Positions 24,873 through 35,901 are shown, counted from the first letter of the stretch. The stretch: DNA of 64,000 bases from Prostheceraeus crozeri (GCA_907163375.1 CAJQUW010008953.1:33501-97500); one strand, 5' to 3'. Notes: generated by a model not told the origin, from the letters alone. Made by a program: numbers and translations.

Positions 24873-25040
24873 ATGAATAAAAGAGATGAAAGCGATGAAA
24901 AACTTGAATTGAAACTACGTAATATAATTGATTCAAATAAACCAAAATATGTCACTATTGATAAAAAGAAATATTATGTTAGTAGACCAATGATGGATCA
25001 TATAAAAATGAAAGAAAAAATGGGGGAATTCATCCATTGA
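24873..25040 (+). CDS. Polinton 1 55-residue protein, unknown
   Basis: Short intact frame starting at ATG 24873 (MNKRDESDEKLEL) and ending at TGA 25040. It is charged, with a KYVTIDKKKYYVSRP segment and no membrane span. It lies between the capsid gene and the HNR-motif protein. Too short for a family call. Confidence 0.4.
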   Translation: MNKRDESDEKLELKLRNIIDSNKPKYVTIDKKKYYVSRPMMDHIKMKEKMGEFIH

Positions 25041-25352
25041 TTCCTCTAATAGTAGGAGGTATAGCAGCAGCAGGAAGTGTAGCAGGTGGGACAGCTGGTA
25101 TTGTCCAAGCAGTAAAGAAAAATAGAACAGAGACAGCTAGCTGCACTAGAAGAAGTGAAAAGACATAATAGAGAGTTAGAGAAAGCAGCAAGAGGAGATG
25201 GTGTAGTAGATAACTTTATTAATAAATTAAATTTAGTTGATGAAGGAAAAAGAGTTCTTAAAAATGTACTGCAAAATATTGATGATTTAAGTGAAATAAA
25301 AGAAACAAAAGATGGTTCTGGAATATATCTGAATCCTAGCATGGTACGGTGA
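25018..25352 (+). pseudogene. Polinton 1 small hydrophobic/HNR-motif protein
   Basis: The N-terminal part is a Gly/Ala-rich hydrophobic segment (IPLIVGGIAAAGSVAGGTAG) followed by a basic QAVKKN stretch. After a one-base shift near 25130 it goes on EEVKRHNRELEKAARGDG and ends GSGIYLNP. A hydrophobic segment, an HNR motif and a G-x-G-x-Y-L-x-P end are, as far as I know, a recurrent pattern in Hydra-type Polintons. The hydrophobic part could disturb membranes or sit in a virion, but this is inference. Confidence 0.55.
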
Positions 25353-25404
25353 TTTAAATTAAAATGAATTTGACTTGAATTAAAATGAATTTAGATAACT
25401 TAAA

Positions 25405-25935
25405 ATGGATAAATTAAATTTTGATAACTTAAAAACTTCAAATCTAGAACTATTGGATTTTCTCTATGGTCGGTGTTGTCACCGTTGGTTCGCGACTGAC
25501 AGTCGTTATGAAGGTAATGATGTACAGAAAGCATTAACATATCTTCCAGGATTTATTTGGGCAAAATAGAAAGGTGAAAAACATCTTCCTGGACATTCAT
25601 ATACTGGTCCAAGAACTCGATCAGATATAAGACTAGATGAGAATGATAATTCAAAGCCAGGTGAAGAACCAAGAAATTGAATAGATACAGCTGCTTATAG
25701 ACATGATTTAGCATACAGAGAACATGATGATATAGCTTCTAGACATGTAGCAGATAAGAAAATGATGCATGAATTAGATAATATTGAAAATCCTACCTTT
25801 AGAGAAAGAATTGAAAGAATGTTTGTTAAGAAAGCATTACAAGCAAAAATAATGTTAGGGCAGGGTTTAGCTGAATTGGACCGAAGGTATGCACGAAATG
25901 AAACTTATGCCTCTGAAATTCTACAAAGAATATAG
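25405..25935 (+). pseudogene. Polinton 1 phospholipase-A2-like protein (parvovirus VP1u type)
   Basis: It starts at ATG 25405. The central part reads LPGHSYTGPRTRSDI, then a gap and DTAAYRHDLAYREHDD. The YxGP calcium-loop-like motif and the HDxxY catalytic motif are the hallmarks of the secreted-type phospholipase A2 domain found in parvovirus VP1 proteins. A helical tail follows (RERIERMFVKKALQAK). Two in-frame stops (after FIWAK and after EPRN) break it. In parvoviruses such a domain helps the particle leave endosomes; the same job for a Polinton particle is inference. Confidence 0.7.
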
Positions 25936-26639
25936 AAAACCAAAATATCTATTGAAAGTAAAAGTGATTAATAAAGATGATATTTGGAGTGCAGATATTA
26001 TTCATATGCCGAATGAAAGTGGGCATACATGTAAGTATACTCTAACAGTCATTGATTGCTTTTAACAAAGCTGATTGCTTTTGATAAAGGATGTGACTTT
26101 TTTAATAGAAATGTTAAACCATTATTTGAAACAGTTTATTCCACTGAAAATGCTGGAAAAGGTGTAGCATTAGAATGATTTAATAGAACATTTAAAAACA
26201 AAATATTTAAGAAATTTACTGAACAAGGTAATCAGAAGTGGTTAAAGATATTACCGGGTGTCGTTGAGGAATATAACAGTAAAATTCATTCAAATATTGA
26301 AGAAAGTCCAAAAAATGCTTCTGAAAATCCAGATTTGATAAGAAAGAAAACATTTTAAAATAATTATAAAAATGAGAATAATCCTAAGTTACAAAAACGT
26401 AAACCAAAATTTAAGATTGGTGATCGAATACGAATATTTAAGTAAAAGAATAAATTTGAAGAAGGCATTGTTGGTTACTGGACTAAAGAAATATTTGAAA
26501 TTAGTAGAATAAATAAAACTTTTCCAACTACGTATGAAATTAAAGATTTAGATAATGAAGAAGTAAAAGGAATATTTTATGAGAATCATCCTTTAGCTCT
26601 AACATTATATCAAGAAACGGCGTTCTTTCTTGCAATTTA
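25918..26639 (+). pseudogene. Polinton 1 retrovirus-like integrase (broken)
   Basis: Begins in overlap with the previous gene: KEYRKPKYLLKVKV, then DIWSADIIHMPN with the first catalytic Asp and KYTLTVIDCF. The middle with the second Asp is lost in frame changes. The third acidic site precedes FNRTFKNKIFKKF, followed by EEYNSKIHSNIEESP. A C-terminal SH3/chromo-like part follows (FKIGDRIRIFK, GYWTKEIFEI, YEIKDLDNEEVKGIFYE). In Polintons this enzyme inserts the element. At least five stops or shifts. Confidence 0.85.
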
Positions 26640-26866
26640 ATCAAAACATGAATGCATAATTGTCCACAGTAACTAGTGCCAGGTTTTTGTATTTGAAAAG
26701 TACTATATGTTCCGTTTTCAAGTAATTCTTTTGTTGGATCAAAATAATAGTTTTCTCCATCAATATTCTTTTGACCTCCAGACCAATGGATTCCGTTTTG
26801 TTCTGATGTATGAAGATTTGTTATGAAATTTATTTCAGGTTTAATCAAAAATAACAAGTTGAGCAT
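26640..26866 (-). pseudogene. Polinton 1 adenain-like cysteine protease (fragment)
   Basis: On the minus strand: NGIHWSGGQ with the catalytic His, GENYYFDPTKE with the Asp, FQIQKPGTSYCGQLCIHVLI with the Gln and the active-site Cys. This is the Ulp1/adenovirus-protease fold used by Polintons to mature capsids. The beginning is missing or out of frame, and the reading runs into the antisense of the integrase tail at 26640. Convergent with the integrase. Confidence 0.8.
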
Positions 26867-26868
26867 CT

Positions 26869-26930
26869 ACGTGCTCATCCTCATCACAATAAGAACATTA
26901 CGTACTCATCCTCAACACAATTAGAACATT
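26869..26930. repeat. Two-unit 31-bp tandem repeat
   Basis: Units at 26869-26899 and 26900-26930 share ACGTnCTCATCCTCA and AGAACATT. They lie just outside the protease gene, close to where the end of Polinton 1 should be. Confidence 0.7.
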
Positions 26931-28894
26931 CCGTAAAAATTAATCTGTATACAAAAATCCATATTGAATAAACAGACTCACATCAAATAATGCTTTTAAA
27001 CGATTAAGACTTTGTTATCCAAACACAAGGTAATTCTCAAAAACTTTGTGCCCTTTGTATTTAACAAGAGCATCCGATAGAAATGCACAATTGTCCTAAT
27101 GATTTCAGCTGCATCAATACACTCAAGTCGGAGACCTATTGTGCTGCACACCTCACCGTTCATCCTTACTATCTCTCGTTCATCCCTTTCATCAAAATAT
27201 TGCCTCAACAATAGCATGTCCATTAGCCATTTCACTCATATTTTTCTTACTAAACCCATTCAGCACGTAGTTACTACTCTCATTAAATCATTTTGCCTGC
27301 GAACTCACTGGTCAAATCATTTCGGCTGCGGACTCTCATTGATCGAATCATTTTCGCTGCGAACCAATCATGATGCCATAATCAAAAATCATTTCGGCTG
27401 TGGTTGGGTTTTCCTTGATATCATGAATAATTTTCACTTTGAAGTTAATGGCAACAACGATGTTCAAAAAATTATAGAAGATAAAAGTATCTATCATACA
27501 AGACCGACACGGCTTTTTAGTTATATCTAAATGCATCTGCATACACATGCTGCTTTGAAATATACATATACGTACTCAATTTGTTTTGAAATGTATTGTG
27601 AAATAAAGCTTTAACATTGTATTAATTTAGCGAGACTGGTAATGAGATAATATATTGTTTCAGATATTACATGCTACAGTAGCATCATAAGCCTGATGAA
27701 CTCCTCGACTATTTGAAACTTCAAAGTGGACAGTATTTAATTCAAGAATTATAAACTTGTTGTGTTTTCGATTTCACCTGGCGTGAAAAGAAGTTAAATC
27801 GGATTTCATCATCAATGAGTTCACAAAAAAATAATGCATATTGTAGTATGAATCGATTACTTCTGCAACCTCTTTAAGAAACTGATACATCAACTTATAT
27901 ATAAAGCAGATAACAAACATTGATCATAATTGAAAGTTGTAGTGAAGAAAATATCAGAACTACAAAGTGATTCATCAGCATCAAACTTTGAAATAACGCA
28001 CGCCGGTTTCAACATAACATAGAATAGATACTTAAGAGAACAGATAATTAACGAATCCGAATAAAGGAATACAAAAGGAAAGGGGTGTCGCCAATTTAGG
28101 CTGCCAACATAGTATTTTTCCAGCTCTTGCGCCACCCTAAGAGCCATCTGAAAGAGTGAAATCTTTGCCAAGTTTTCGAATTTTATCTGTCAAGATTAAA
28201 TAGCTGGTAGCCCTAATAGCTGTATTATTATTCATCATACTGTAATGGACATCTTGCCCTTTACTCGAAAAATGTTACCAAAAATTGAAGGCCCTAAAAC
28301 TGCTCAAGCTCAAATTTCAATTTTTTCCATTGGATTTCGTGATACAACCATCAATTTTATAATGTAATATTGCAGTTCAGCTATCTGAACCGCAATATGA
28401 TGTAAGGCTGAGGGCCGTCAGGTCCGAATGTGAAGCACGTATATTTAGGAAGTGTTATCAAGAAAGCTATGTAATCCCCAAAGACGATGCCTACATTGAG
28501 CATGATACTTACCACGCAATTCTTGAATTTGAGGTGTCAGGTTCGTGAGTTTCAATCTCAAATCGATTCGCACGCTGATGTTGAGTCGATTTCTCTTTTT
28601 AGTTACCAAATCTGATACCGTCGTCTATTATAAACCTATTTCAATGAGTAGCCTATTTGTATGTATTCTATGATTTGCAGTCTTAATTCTTTGTCTAGGA
28701 GGAAATCAACAGATTTTGCGTATTCAAAATACTTCTTCGAACTTCATTCCTCCCAAATCCTCCGTCGAACGTCATTTCACCTCTAGCATCCTGGATTCCT
28801 CCCCAGGGAGCCAAATGGCCCCCGGTTAATAATCATACAAGAATACAACTGAAATATCATTCAAAGGCATCTGCCTCCGCTTCTCTGGCAGAGG
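26931..28894. other. Non-coding, with short degenerate repeat at 27286-27405
   Basis: No gene was recognised. Between 27286 and 27405 a motif near AATCATTTCGGCTGCGGACT occurs about four times with changes. Open frames here (26996-27235, 27348-27548, 27890-28171 on the minus strand) show no known domain. Confidence 0.4.
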
Positions 28895-29115
28895 AAGCCG
28901 GTGAGAATAGGTTTTGAGACAGAATCATCTGGTATTGCCTAAGTATGATTCTGCACTCTAGCAGCACAGCAGGTCTCGAACGTCACTTTAGTACAGTGGG
29001 ATTAACGTTTAAAATATTGGGGACGAATCTCGGAGTAGAGGCGGGAAAAAGCGTTTTCTTTACAAGTGAGTATGAACTGCAAAATGCTTTCTTATTACCG
29101 CATAAGAATGACGAT
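28895..29115 (+). pseudogene. hAT-type transposase C-terminal fossil
   Basis: The frame contains SSSTAGLERHFSTVGLTFKI, LGTNLGVEAGKSVFF. This matches the pattern of the hAT/BED transposase dimerisation region, roughly S-S-A-G-x-E-R-x-F-S-T-x-G-L followed by N-R-L-x-x-E-x-x-x-K-L. Upstream is too decayed to follow. The BEL/Pao element is inserted 130 bp further on. Confidence 0.55.
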
Positions 29116-29248
29116 GAGTTTATTGCATCACGGACTTGGTCGACAGTATTTCAGCATCACGGTATGTTATTGCTTAATAAAATACTGAGAGTCATTATAT
29201 TTACCTTATGATCAGCATTTCCATTATTTCGTAGATGCATATATGGCA

Positions 29249-29532
29249 TGTAGAAATCTCTACTCTTCTGAAGTCCTGTTATTCTGTTGTCCCATCATTC
29301 ATATTTCTATTCTGAAAGAGTTCTATGTTCACCGACAATAATTTCAAATTTTTATCTATGACTATGTGGGATTGACATGTATGTGAATTCAATTGTATAA
29401 CAACAAATATCTTGCTCTTGCGCGCTGGAGGTACAGCATCAAAAAACCTCGACTTTTAGCGCAGATCAGCACCGTTGTGATTGAGATGCAAAATACACAA
29501 CATTTATTGCCATAAACAGATCATTTTCTACA
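29249..29532 (+). repeat. BEL/Pao 5' LTR
   Basis: 284-bp direct repeat of 35914-36197. It has the short inverted ends TGTAGAAA...TTTCTACA and provides the promoter for the element RNA. No obvious TATA box was singled out. Confidence 0.95.
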
Positions 29533-29979
29533 TTATCACAACGTGGTCTACGCTCTAAATTGGTATATGGAATCTGTTTATGGTATGGAATCTCAACGGA
29601 TGTGAAGGATTTCCAATTGATCTGCGAATTAATGGTGATTACAGAAGATACTGGATTACACTGAACAGATTGTGAAACGGTGGATACTTTAAAGATTTCT
29701 GATCATTTCAAGTTGCATGCAGCAAATTTTAGTCGGATATCGGTGAGGTCTATTATTTGACTTATGAAATTATAGTGTTAGACCTTTTGCAGACTTAAAG
29801 CATATTCTGTATTCCGCTGTATTTGCCTAGCTATTTGATTATCCACTAGTTAACTGCTTGTCATTAGCTAGAATCTAACTCTTGAGTTCTAGATACTTGT
29901 CCTACAAAGTTTGCCACTTTTCTGTAATTATCTTGTCTTCTTTTTGCGCAATTGTGCTAAAAGACGTGGTAGTTTGATT

Positions 29980-31824
29980 ATGACGGAACCTATTGTAAAG
30001 TTGAAGCAATCAAGGGTAGGGCATTTGAGCGACTTAACAAAAAAGAAGCGTGCCTGCGATGACACGTTTGTTGATGGCTCGTCCATTACTACGATCAAGC
30101 TTTGTCTAAATGCTTATGAAAAGTCGTTTGCTAACTTTGTTGCTTCACATGAAAAACATTTGAGTGTTGAAAATGACTCGCATGAGATAGATAAGGCCAA
30201 TGGTGTGTATGAGGATCACAGAGACCATATTCTATGTTTACAAATCGAATTCTCCAGATTGGAAACAAAACATGCTGAAACTCATATCGCTGCTAGATCA
30301 AAGGTTAGTCTCACAAGAAAAAGTGGCTCTTCTTCAGCCGAAATTGAGTTGAGGGAAGCCGAAATATCGATGCAAGCACTGAAGGAAAAACATAAACTTG
30401 ACATGGCCGAAGCAGAGATAAGAATGCGAAGAGAGATGCTCGAACTCGAAACCAAAAAGAAACTTGCGGAAGAGAAGATAATGTTGGACGGCAGTACGAG
30501 ACGAACAGAGTCATCGGGCTCAAAGGGTAGAATCGGCATGCAAGTTGATCAGCGTTTGAGTGAACAAGAATTTCATGGTAGGATTGTGTCTGATAGACAG
30601 GAAGAGCAGATAGAGGCTTGGCGTCTGATTGCGGAAACAATTCGCCAAGGATCATCACTTCCACCTATAGAATTGTTGAAGTTTGATGGAAACCCTTTGG
30701 AATATGCCGAGTTTATCAAATGCTTCTCCGATCACATTGAGAAAACGGTTACTGATTCCTCCGTGCGACTTACAAGATTGATAGCACAATGCACTGGAAA
30801 GGCCAAAGAAGCGGTTAGAAGCTGTGTCAACCTCCCAGCTGTCGACGGCTTTAAAGTGGCAAAAGAGACACTGTTCCAGAATTTCGGACAACCGTACATG
30901 GTCGCGAATTCCTATGTAAAGAAGTTGAAAGACGTCCGTGTTCGGAAACCCGATGCCGTCAGCTTGTTGGAGTTTGCTCGTGTTCTCCAATGCTGCCACA
31001 GAGCAATGTCGAGTCTTGGCACCGAATATACTTCACGTTTAGACAACGAAGAACTCTTGAAATCTCTGATGAAGAAATTGCCATCAAATGAACTCCAAAA
31101 AGGCTGGTGCACGGTTGCTGGCAGTATGATATGTCAAGGGAAGATGGCATGTTTTCATCATTTCGTCGAATTTGTGCATGACACAGGCTGTCGCTTAAAT
31201 AACCCCTATGCTGACGAGTTGTTTAGTCAAACTCATCAGAATAAAGCAGTTGTGAATGCTGTTACAAGGAGTTCGGATGCTTCAAGTGCTAAGCCGAATC
31301 ATTGTCCTGTGTGTGAAGGCTCACATGCAATTTGGACTTGCTCCAAGTTCAAGCAGATGAACATAAACGAGCGCTGGGAAACAGTCAAAAAACAAAACCT
31401 GTGCATGAGCTGCCTACGGCGAGGGCATAATATCAAGAATTGCAGAAAACGGTTTACTTGCAGACACCCAAACTGTGGCAAATTTCACAATACTCTGCTG
31501 CACAATTCAAACCATCCTACTGTTAGGACAGAAGCAACAAAATGGGAAGAATTGACAGAGCCAGATAAATCAAGTCTCACTTCAGATCCTACATCGAATC
31601 AAATCAGCTGCTGTTCCAGCACACAGACAAAAGACAAAGTATGCTTCAAGATTGTTCCGGTTCGAATCAAGGGTCCTTTGAAGGAGGTAGAGACATACGC
31701 GTTCATGGATGGTGGATCGGATTCCACACTGTGTCTCAAAAGTTTGGCCAAAGAAATTGGAATTGAATCGAAATCGCTGCCCTTCAATTATAATGTTCGA
31801 ACATTGAATGGTGAGAAAAAGTGA
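29980..31824 (+). CDS. gag: BEL/Pao Gag plus protease start
   Basis: I take the ATG at 29980 (MTEPIVKLKQ) as start; an upstream open stretch lacks an ATG. The protein has about 614 residues. It shows a helical, charged region (KEKHKLDMAEAEIRMRREML) and then the conserved gag core (LPPIELLKFDGNPLEYAEF, IAQCTGKAKEAVRSC). Zinc knuckles follow (CPVCEGSHAIWTC, CMSCLRRGHNIKNC, CRHPNCGKFHN), then the aspartic protease start YAFMDGGSDSTLC. It assembles particles that carry the RNA. The frame ends at a TGA just after an A5 run at 31816-31820, inside the protease region, where pol continues in another frame. Confidence 0.93.
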   Translation: MTEPIVKLKQSRVGHLSDLTKKKRACDDTFVDGSSITTIKLCLNAYEKSFANFVASHEKHLSVENDSHEIDKANGVYEDHRDHILCLQIEFSRLETKHAETHIAARSKVSLTRKSGSSSAEIELREAEISMQALKEKHKLDMAEAEIRMRREMLELETKKKLAEEKIMLDGSTRRTESSGSKGRIGMQVDQRLSEQEFHGRIVSDRQEEQIEAWRLIAETIRQGSSLPPIELLKFDGNPLEYAEFIKCFSDHIEKTVTDSSVRLTRLIAQCTGKAKEAVRSCVNLPAVDGFKVAKETLFQNFGQPYMVANSYVKKLKDVRVRKPDAVSLLEFARVLQCCHRAMSSLGTEYTSRLDNEELLKSLMKKLPSNELQKGWCTVAGSMICQGKMACFHHFVEFVHDTGCRLNNPYADELFSQTHQNKAVVNAVTRSSDASSAKPNHCPVCEGSHAIWTCSKFKQMNINERWETVKKQNLCMSCLRRGHNIKNCRKRFTCRHPNCGKFHNTLLHNSNHPTVRTEATKWEELTEPDKSSLTSDPTSNQISCCSSTQTKDKVCFKIVPVRIKGPLKEVETYAFMDGGSDSTLCLKSLAKEIGIESKSLPFNYNVRTLNGEKK

Positions 31825-34800
31825 CAACTGATAGGGTCCAGTTCAGTATCAGCTCAATTGGAGGGAGAGCGTATCATCGGTTGGAAGATGTTCTCACAAC
31901 TGAATTGATTCCTGTAGATGAAGAAAATCTTGTGCAACCTGAAGAATTGAGGGATTGGCCTCATCTAGCCAAATTGAAGATGCACCATATTCCGTTTGGT
32001 AAAGTAGGGATTCTAATACGAATGGATCATTATGAGCTGATTGAACGACAACTTGATGTTCGAAAAGGAGGACCAAACGATCCAATTGCGATCAAAACAC
32101 CTCTAGGTTGGACTGTATGTGGCAAGATGGACCGAATTGCGGAACCCAGGGAAAGACGAATCAACTTTGCTGTTTCTGAATTTGACAAAACTATAAGTGA
32201 ACAGCTGGACAAACTGTACAACACGGAATTTGGAGATAGTATGATTCAAACAAAGTGCATGTCTGCCGACGATGTTAAGGCTGACCGAATGATGAATGAA
32301 TCGATCGAGCTGATAAGTGGACATTATCAAGTCAATCTGCCGTTCAAAAGCAACCCGCCACATTTGCCCAATAACTATGACACCGCCTTGAAGAGGTTGT
32401 ACCAGTTGAAGAGACGATTATCTGGAAGCGAATCTTGGAACGCCTACCATGGCGTGTTGAAGCAATACGAACTAGAAGGTACGTCACAGCATGTTGGAAC
32501 AATTTCAGAGTACAAGGAAAAATCCTGTTGGTTCCTACCTCACCATGGAGTATGGTCTCCCAAAAAGCCTGGAGTACCACGAGTTGTCTTCGACTGCGCA
32601 TCAAAACACCAAGGAACGTCAATCAATGATCAGTTAATGAAGGGTCCCGACAATACCAACACATTAGTCGGAGTCATTCTGCGGTTTCGAGTTGGCAAAA
32701 TTGCTGTTACCTCGGACATCAAGCGAATGTTCCATCAAGTCTTTGTGCCTCCGGAACAAAGGAAGTACCTGCGCTTCCTTTGGTGGCCTAATTTGGATCC
32801 TTCAAAATTACCTGAAATTTACGAAATGAAAGTACACATCTTCGGTGCTACCTCGTCGCCAAGCGTTTGTAGCTTTGCCTTGAGAAGGACGGCAACAGAC
32901 AACGAAGAGGAATTTCCGAAAGAAGTAGTGGAAACTATAAAGCGTGACTTCTACGTCGACGATCTCGTCAAGTCGTTTGATTGTGAAAGGGAAGCAGTCA
33001 GAACATGTCAACAAGTTACGGACATTGTTGCAAGAGCGGGATTCAAGCTAACCAAATGGATATCCAACAGCCGAGAAGTGATTCGTTCGTTTGAAACTGC
33101 TGAGAGAGCTTCAACGATCAAGGATTTGAATATGGACCATGACAAGCTACCTATGGAGAAAATCCTAGGAATTCACTGGGACATAGAAGCTGATTCATTG
33201 ACGATGACTGGAAGAGATGTCCACTTTCCTCACACCAGAAGAGGAGTGCTTTCTTCAATTTCTGTCATTTGCGATCCACTGGGAATCGCAAGTCCAATAC
33301 TTCCAGCCGGAAGGGAAATCCATCAAGAGCTTTGTCAGATGAAAGCAGAATGGGATGAAAAGCTACCGGATGAAATTGAGATTCGATGGAATGCATGGTT
33401 AAATGGTCTCAAAACTGTGCAAGTCAGAATCCCTCGATGCTTTCATCCACATGAAGAATCAAAAATAAGAAGACGCGAGATACACCACTTTTCTGACGCT
33501 TCAGAGAAGCATGGGTATGGAACTGTCACGTATATAAGATTCGTCTACGAAAATGGAGATGTACATTGCAACTTTGTTTATGGAAAGTCTCGAGTGAAGC
33601 CCCTGAGGAAAGGAATTACAGTCCCTAGACTCGAGTTCACAGCTGCTACTGTATTGGTATCTATCAACGCAATGAGGATCCCTGAACTGGAAGATCGTCT
33701 TCACATAGACAGTCTTACCTACTGGACGGACAGTATGATTGTACTTCATTACCTGCGATCTGAGGAGAAACAATTGGACAGATTCACTTCGAATCGAATT
33801 GGAAAAATCTTGGATGGATCTGATGTACTTCAATGGAAATATGTATCATCTCAAGAAAACCCGGCTGATATTGCGTCGCGAGGCACTAAACCAGATCAAT
33901 CCGACAAAATGGATCATTGGCTGAATAGACCTAACTTTCTCTGGACACATGAGAACACTTGGAACTCTCAACCTAATATTTTGAGGTCATCAGAAAATGT
34001 TGTTCGTGTTTCGTCTATCAAGATAAGCACAGCGGAATTCTGGAAAAGATTATTCGAGCGATATTCTTCGTGGACAGCATTAGTGCGGACTGTTGCCAGA
34101 ATAATGGAGTCAGTGGAAAAGTGGAAGAGATATGAAAAATCAAAAGCATCAAATTCCGACAGAAACGTCAGTCCTTTGACAGTTGACCTCTTGGACAAAG
34201 CTGAAAAGAAGATCCTGTCCATGGTACAGGAAACGCTGTCTGATCGAATGGAGCAGCTCAAGCAATTGAACGTTGTTGCAATAGACGAATTATTGTGTGT
34301 TGGCGGCAGACTACGCAATGCTAACATAAGCAATTCAAGCAAGCATCCGATTATTCTTCCTAATGAACATCCAATAACTAAATTGTTGATTATTGATTGC
34401 CACATTAAGAATTGTCATCAAGGAATTCACTACACATTATCGAAATTGAGGGAACGATATTGGATCATTCGAGGTGTCAGCACGATAAAGGGTGTCCTGA
34501 GGAAATGTCAAACTTGTAAGCGTCTACATGGTAGAGTTGGAGAACAAATTACATCGTATTTGCCAAAAGCTCGAGTTGATATCAAAGAAGACTATCAGAA
34601 ATATCCCTTCGTGTCGGTTGGAACAGACATGTTTGGACCATTCTACGTCAACCTTGGACCTGGAACAAGAAGAAAATCAGAAGTTCAGTACAAGCGTTAT
34701 GGATGCATTTTCACCTGTATGCGCACTCGCGCAGTGCATTTAGAGATGGTTAGAGATTTGTCCTCTGACAGCTTTTTACAAGCAGTTATGCGATTTGTGG

Positions 34801-35525
34801 CCAGGCGAGGTTGCCCAATGGAAATATACAGCGACAATGGCACCAACTTTAAAGGAGCATCAAGCGATATTGTCGACGCTATGAGGAAATGGAATCACGA
34901 CAATGTTCAAAATCAATTGGCAAGCGCAAAGATTCGGTGGACCTTTAATCCACCAGTGGCAAGCCATCAAGGGGGAGTCTGGGAGCGAATGATTCGTTCT
35001 ATACGCAAGATTTTGAATGTTCTGATTTTGAAAAACACATTAAATGAAGAAACATTGCGCACACTATTTTTTGAAGTGGAAAAGATCCTTAATGACCGAC
35101 CAATCACACGAGTTTCATCTGATCCCGATGACTTGGAAGCCCTTACTCCTAATCACCTCTTGCTCCTGAGAAGGAACCCCAGTTCTCAGCCCATCCAGTC
35201 TCCAAGTAACAAAAAAGATTTGAGAGTGAAATGGAAGTACGCTCAGTCACTTGCCGATCAATTCTGGCTTCGTTGGACTCGAGAATACCTTCCTAGTTTA
35301 CAGACCAGTCAAAAACGGCTACGCAGAGTGCGAAACTTACGCAAAGGTGACCTGGTTCTGATTTCGGATGAAAACTCTCCAAGAGGCTGCTGGAAGAAAG
35401 GTCTGGTGGAAGAAGCCTTTGAGGATAGTGAGGGTTGCGTGAGACGTGTGAAGCTGAGGCTGGCTGATGGCTCCCTAGTTCGTGATGTTCGCAAGTTGTG
35501 TTTGCTTGAAGAAGAGATTGTATGA
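31821..35525 (+). CDS. pol: BEL/Pao Pol: protease end, RT, RNase H, integrase
   Basis: Open for 1234 codons, in the minus-one frame relative to gag, with no ATG at its beginning. Order: GGPNDPIAIKTPLGWTVCG (linker typical of BEL), RT with VTSDIKRMFHQVFV and FYVDDLVKSF, RNase H with HFSDASEKHGYG, VPRLEF and YWTDSM. Integrase follows with an HIKNCHQGIHY...CQTC zinc domain, the three acidic sites VGTDMFGPF, YSDNGTNFKG and GGVWERMIR, and a C-terminal domain to KLCLLEEEIV. All catalytic residues seen are kept. BEL elements usually have one long ORF, so the break from gag may be a one-base loss in the A-run. Confidence 0.95.
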   Translation: MTTDRVQFSISSIGGRAYHRLEDVLTTELIPVDEENLVQPEELRDWPHLAKLKMHHIPFGKVGILIRMDHYELIERQLDVRKGGPNDPIAIKTPLGWTVCGKMDRIAEPRERRINFAVSEFDKTISEQLDKLYNTEFGDSMIQTKCMSADDVKADRMMNESIELISGHYQVNLPFKSNPPHLPNNYDTALKRLYQLKRRLSGSESWNAYHGVLKQYELEGTSQHVGTISEYKEKSCWFLPHHGVWSPKKPGVPRVVFDCASKHQGTSINDQLMKGPDNTNTLVGVILRFRVGKIAVTSDIKRMFHQVFVPPEQRKYLRFLWWPNLDPSKLPEIYEMKVHIFGATSSPSVCSFALRRTATDNEEEFPKEVVETIKRDFYVDDLVKSFDCEREAVRTCQQVTDIVARAGFKLTKWISNSREVIRSFETAERASTIKDLNMDHDKLPMEKILGIHWDIEADSLTMTGRDVHFPHTRRGVLSSISVICDPLGIASPILPAGREIHQELCQMKAEWDEKLPDEIEIRWNAWLNGLKTVQVRIPRCFHPHEESKIRRREIHHFSDASEKHGYGTVTYIRFVYENGDVHCNFVYGKSRVKPLRKGITVPRLEFTAATVLVSINAMRIPELEDRLHIDSLTYWTDSMIVLHYLRSEEKQLDRFTSNRIGKILDGSDVLQWKYVSSQENPADIASRGTKPDQSDKMDHWLNRPNFLWTHENTWNSQPNILRSSENVVRVSSIKISTAEFWKRLFERYSSWTALVRTVARIMESVEKWKRYEKSKASNSDRNVSPLTVDLLDKAEKKILSMVQETLSDRMEQLKQLNVVAIDELLCVGGRLRNANISNSSKHPIILPNEHPITKLLIIDCHIKNCHQGIHYTLSKLRERYWIIRGVSTIKGVLRKCQTCKRLHGRVGEQITSYLPKARVDIKEDYQKYPFVSVGTDMFGPFYVNLGPGTRRKSEVQYKRYGCIFTCMRTRAVHLEMVRDLSSDSFLQAVMRFVARRGCPMEIYSDNGTNFKGASSDIVDAMRKWNHDNVQNQLASAKIRWTFNPPVASHQGGVWERMIRSIRKILNVLILKNTLNEETLRTLFFEVEKILNDRPITRVSSDPDDLEALTPNHLLLLRRNPSSQPIQSPSNKKDLRVKWKYAQSLADQFWLRWTREYLPSLQTSQKRLRRVRNLRKGDLVLISDENSPRGCWKKGLVEEAFEDSEGCVRRVKLRLADGSLVRDVRKLCLLEEEIV

Positions 35526-35901
35526 TAGTAGTGTTGTTCTTTTTTTTGCAGTCGCTCAGATGCCGCGTCCCTTCTCCTTCGAAGTGATCCATAACAATCC
35601 TAGGACTTTTCTCATGTGCCTTTTGCACTTGCATGTTGTGCGCTAATATATAGGTGCATTCATGCCGTGCTATTCTATGCTCATTGATTCAAAGCATCTA
35701 TGTGTTATTGCTCTGTTCATCACAGATGAACTTCATCGACACTCTCCTGGATTAGCGAACTCTCATCCCATGGATTTTCTACGTTTTTTCTGCTCGTATC
35801 ATATGCAGGTGTACATGCATTTTCCATTCTTTTTGCTGTTAATGTGAATAGAAAAACTACCACATTGTTTCTACATTTTTCCATTTTTGAGGGTAGTTTT
35901 T

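Larger units (their letters stand above)
11767..26930. mobile_element. Polinton 1: degraded, folded-back Polinton/Maverick
   Basis: This composite holds most Polinton hallmark genes: protein-primed PolB, packaging ATPase, double-jelly-roll capsid protein, integrase and adenain-like protease, plus accessory genes. The left half (11767-14937) is an inverted copy of parts of the right half (about 16627-22730), with the turning point near 14938. A mariner (17058-18607) and a LINE (18842-20478) were added later. The whole element is AT-rich and crossed by many stops and frameshifts. No terminal inverted repeat or target duplication could be found, so both outer limits are approximate. Protein flavour (HNR motif protein, PLA2-like protein) recalls the Polintons of cnidarians such as Hydra. 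Confidence 0.85.

Noticed and set aside
26996-27235. 79-codon minus-strand open frame
   Set aside because: No recognisable family, no splice context and no link to the Polinton genes; kept as chance.
31800-31830. Programmed minus-one frameshift between BEL gag and pol
   Set aside because: The A5 run does not form a good X-XXY-YYZ slippery heptamer in the gag frame, the break lies inside the protease, and BEL elements normally use one ORF. A one-base loss is simpler.
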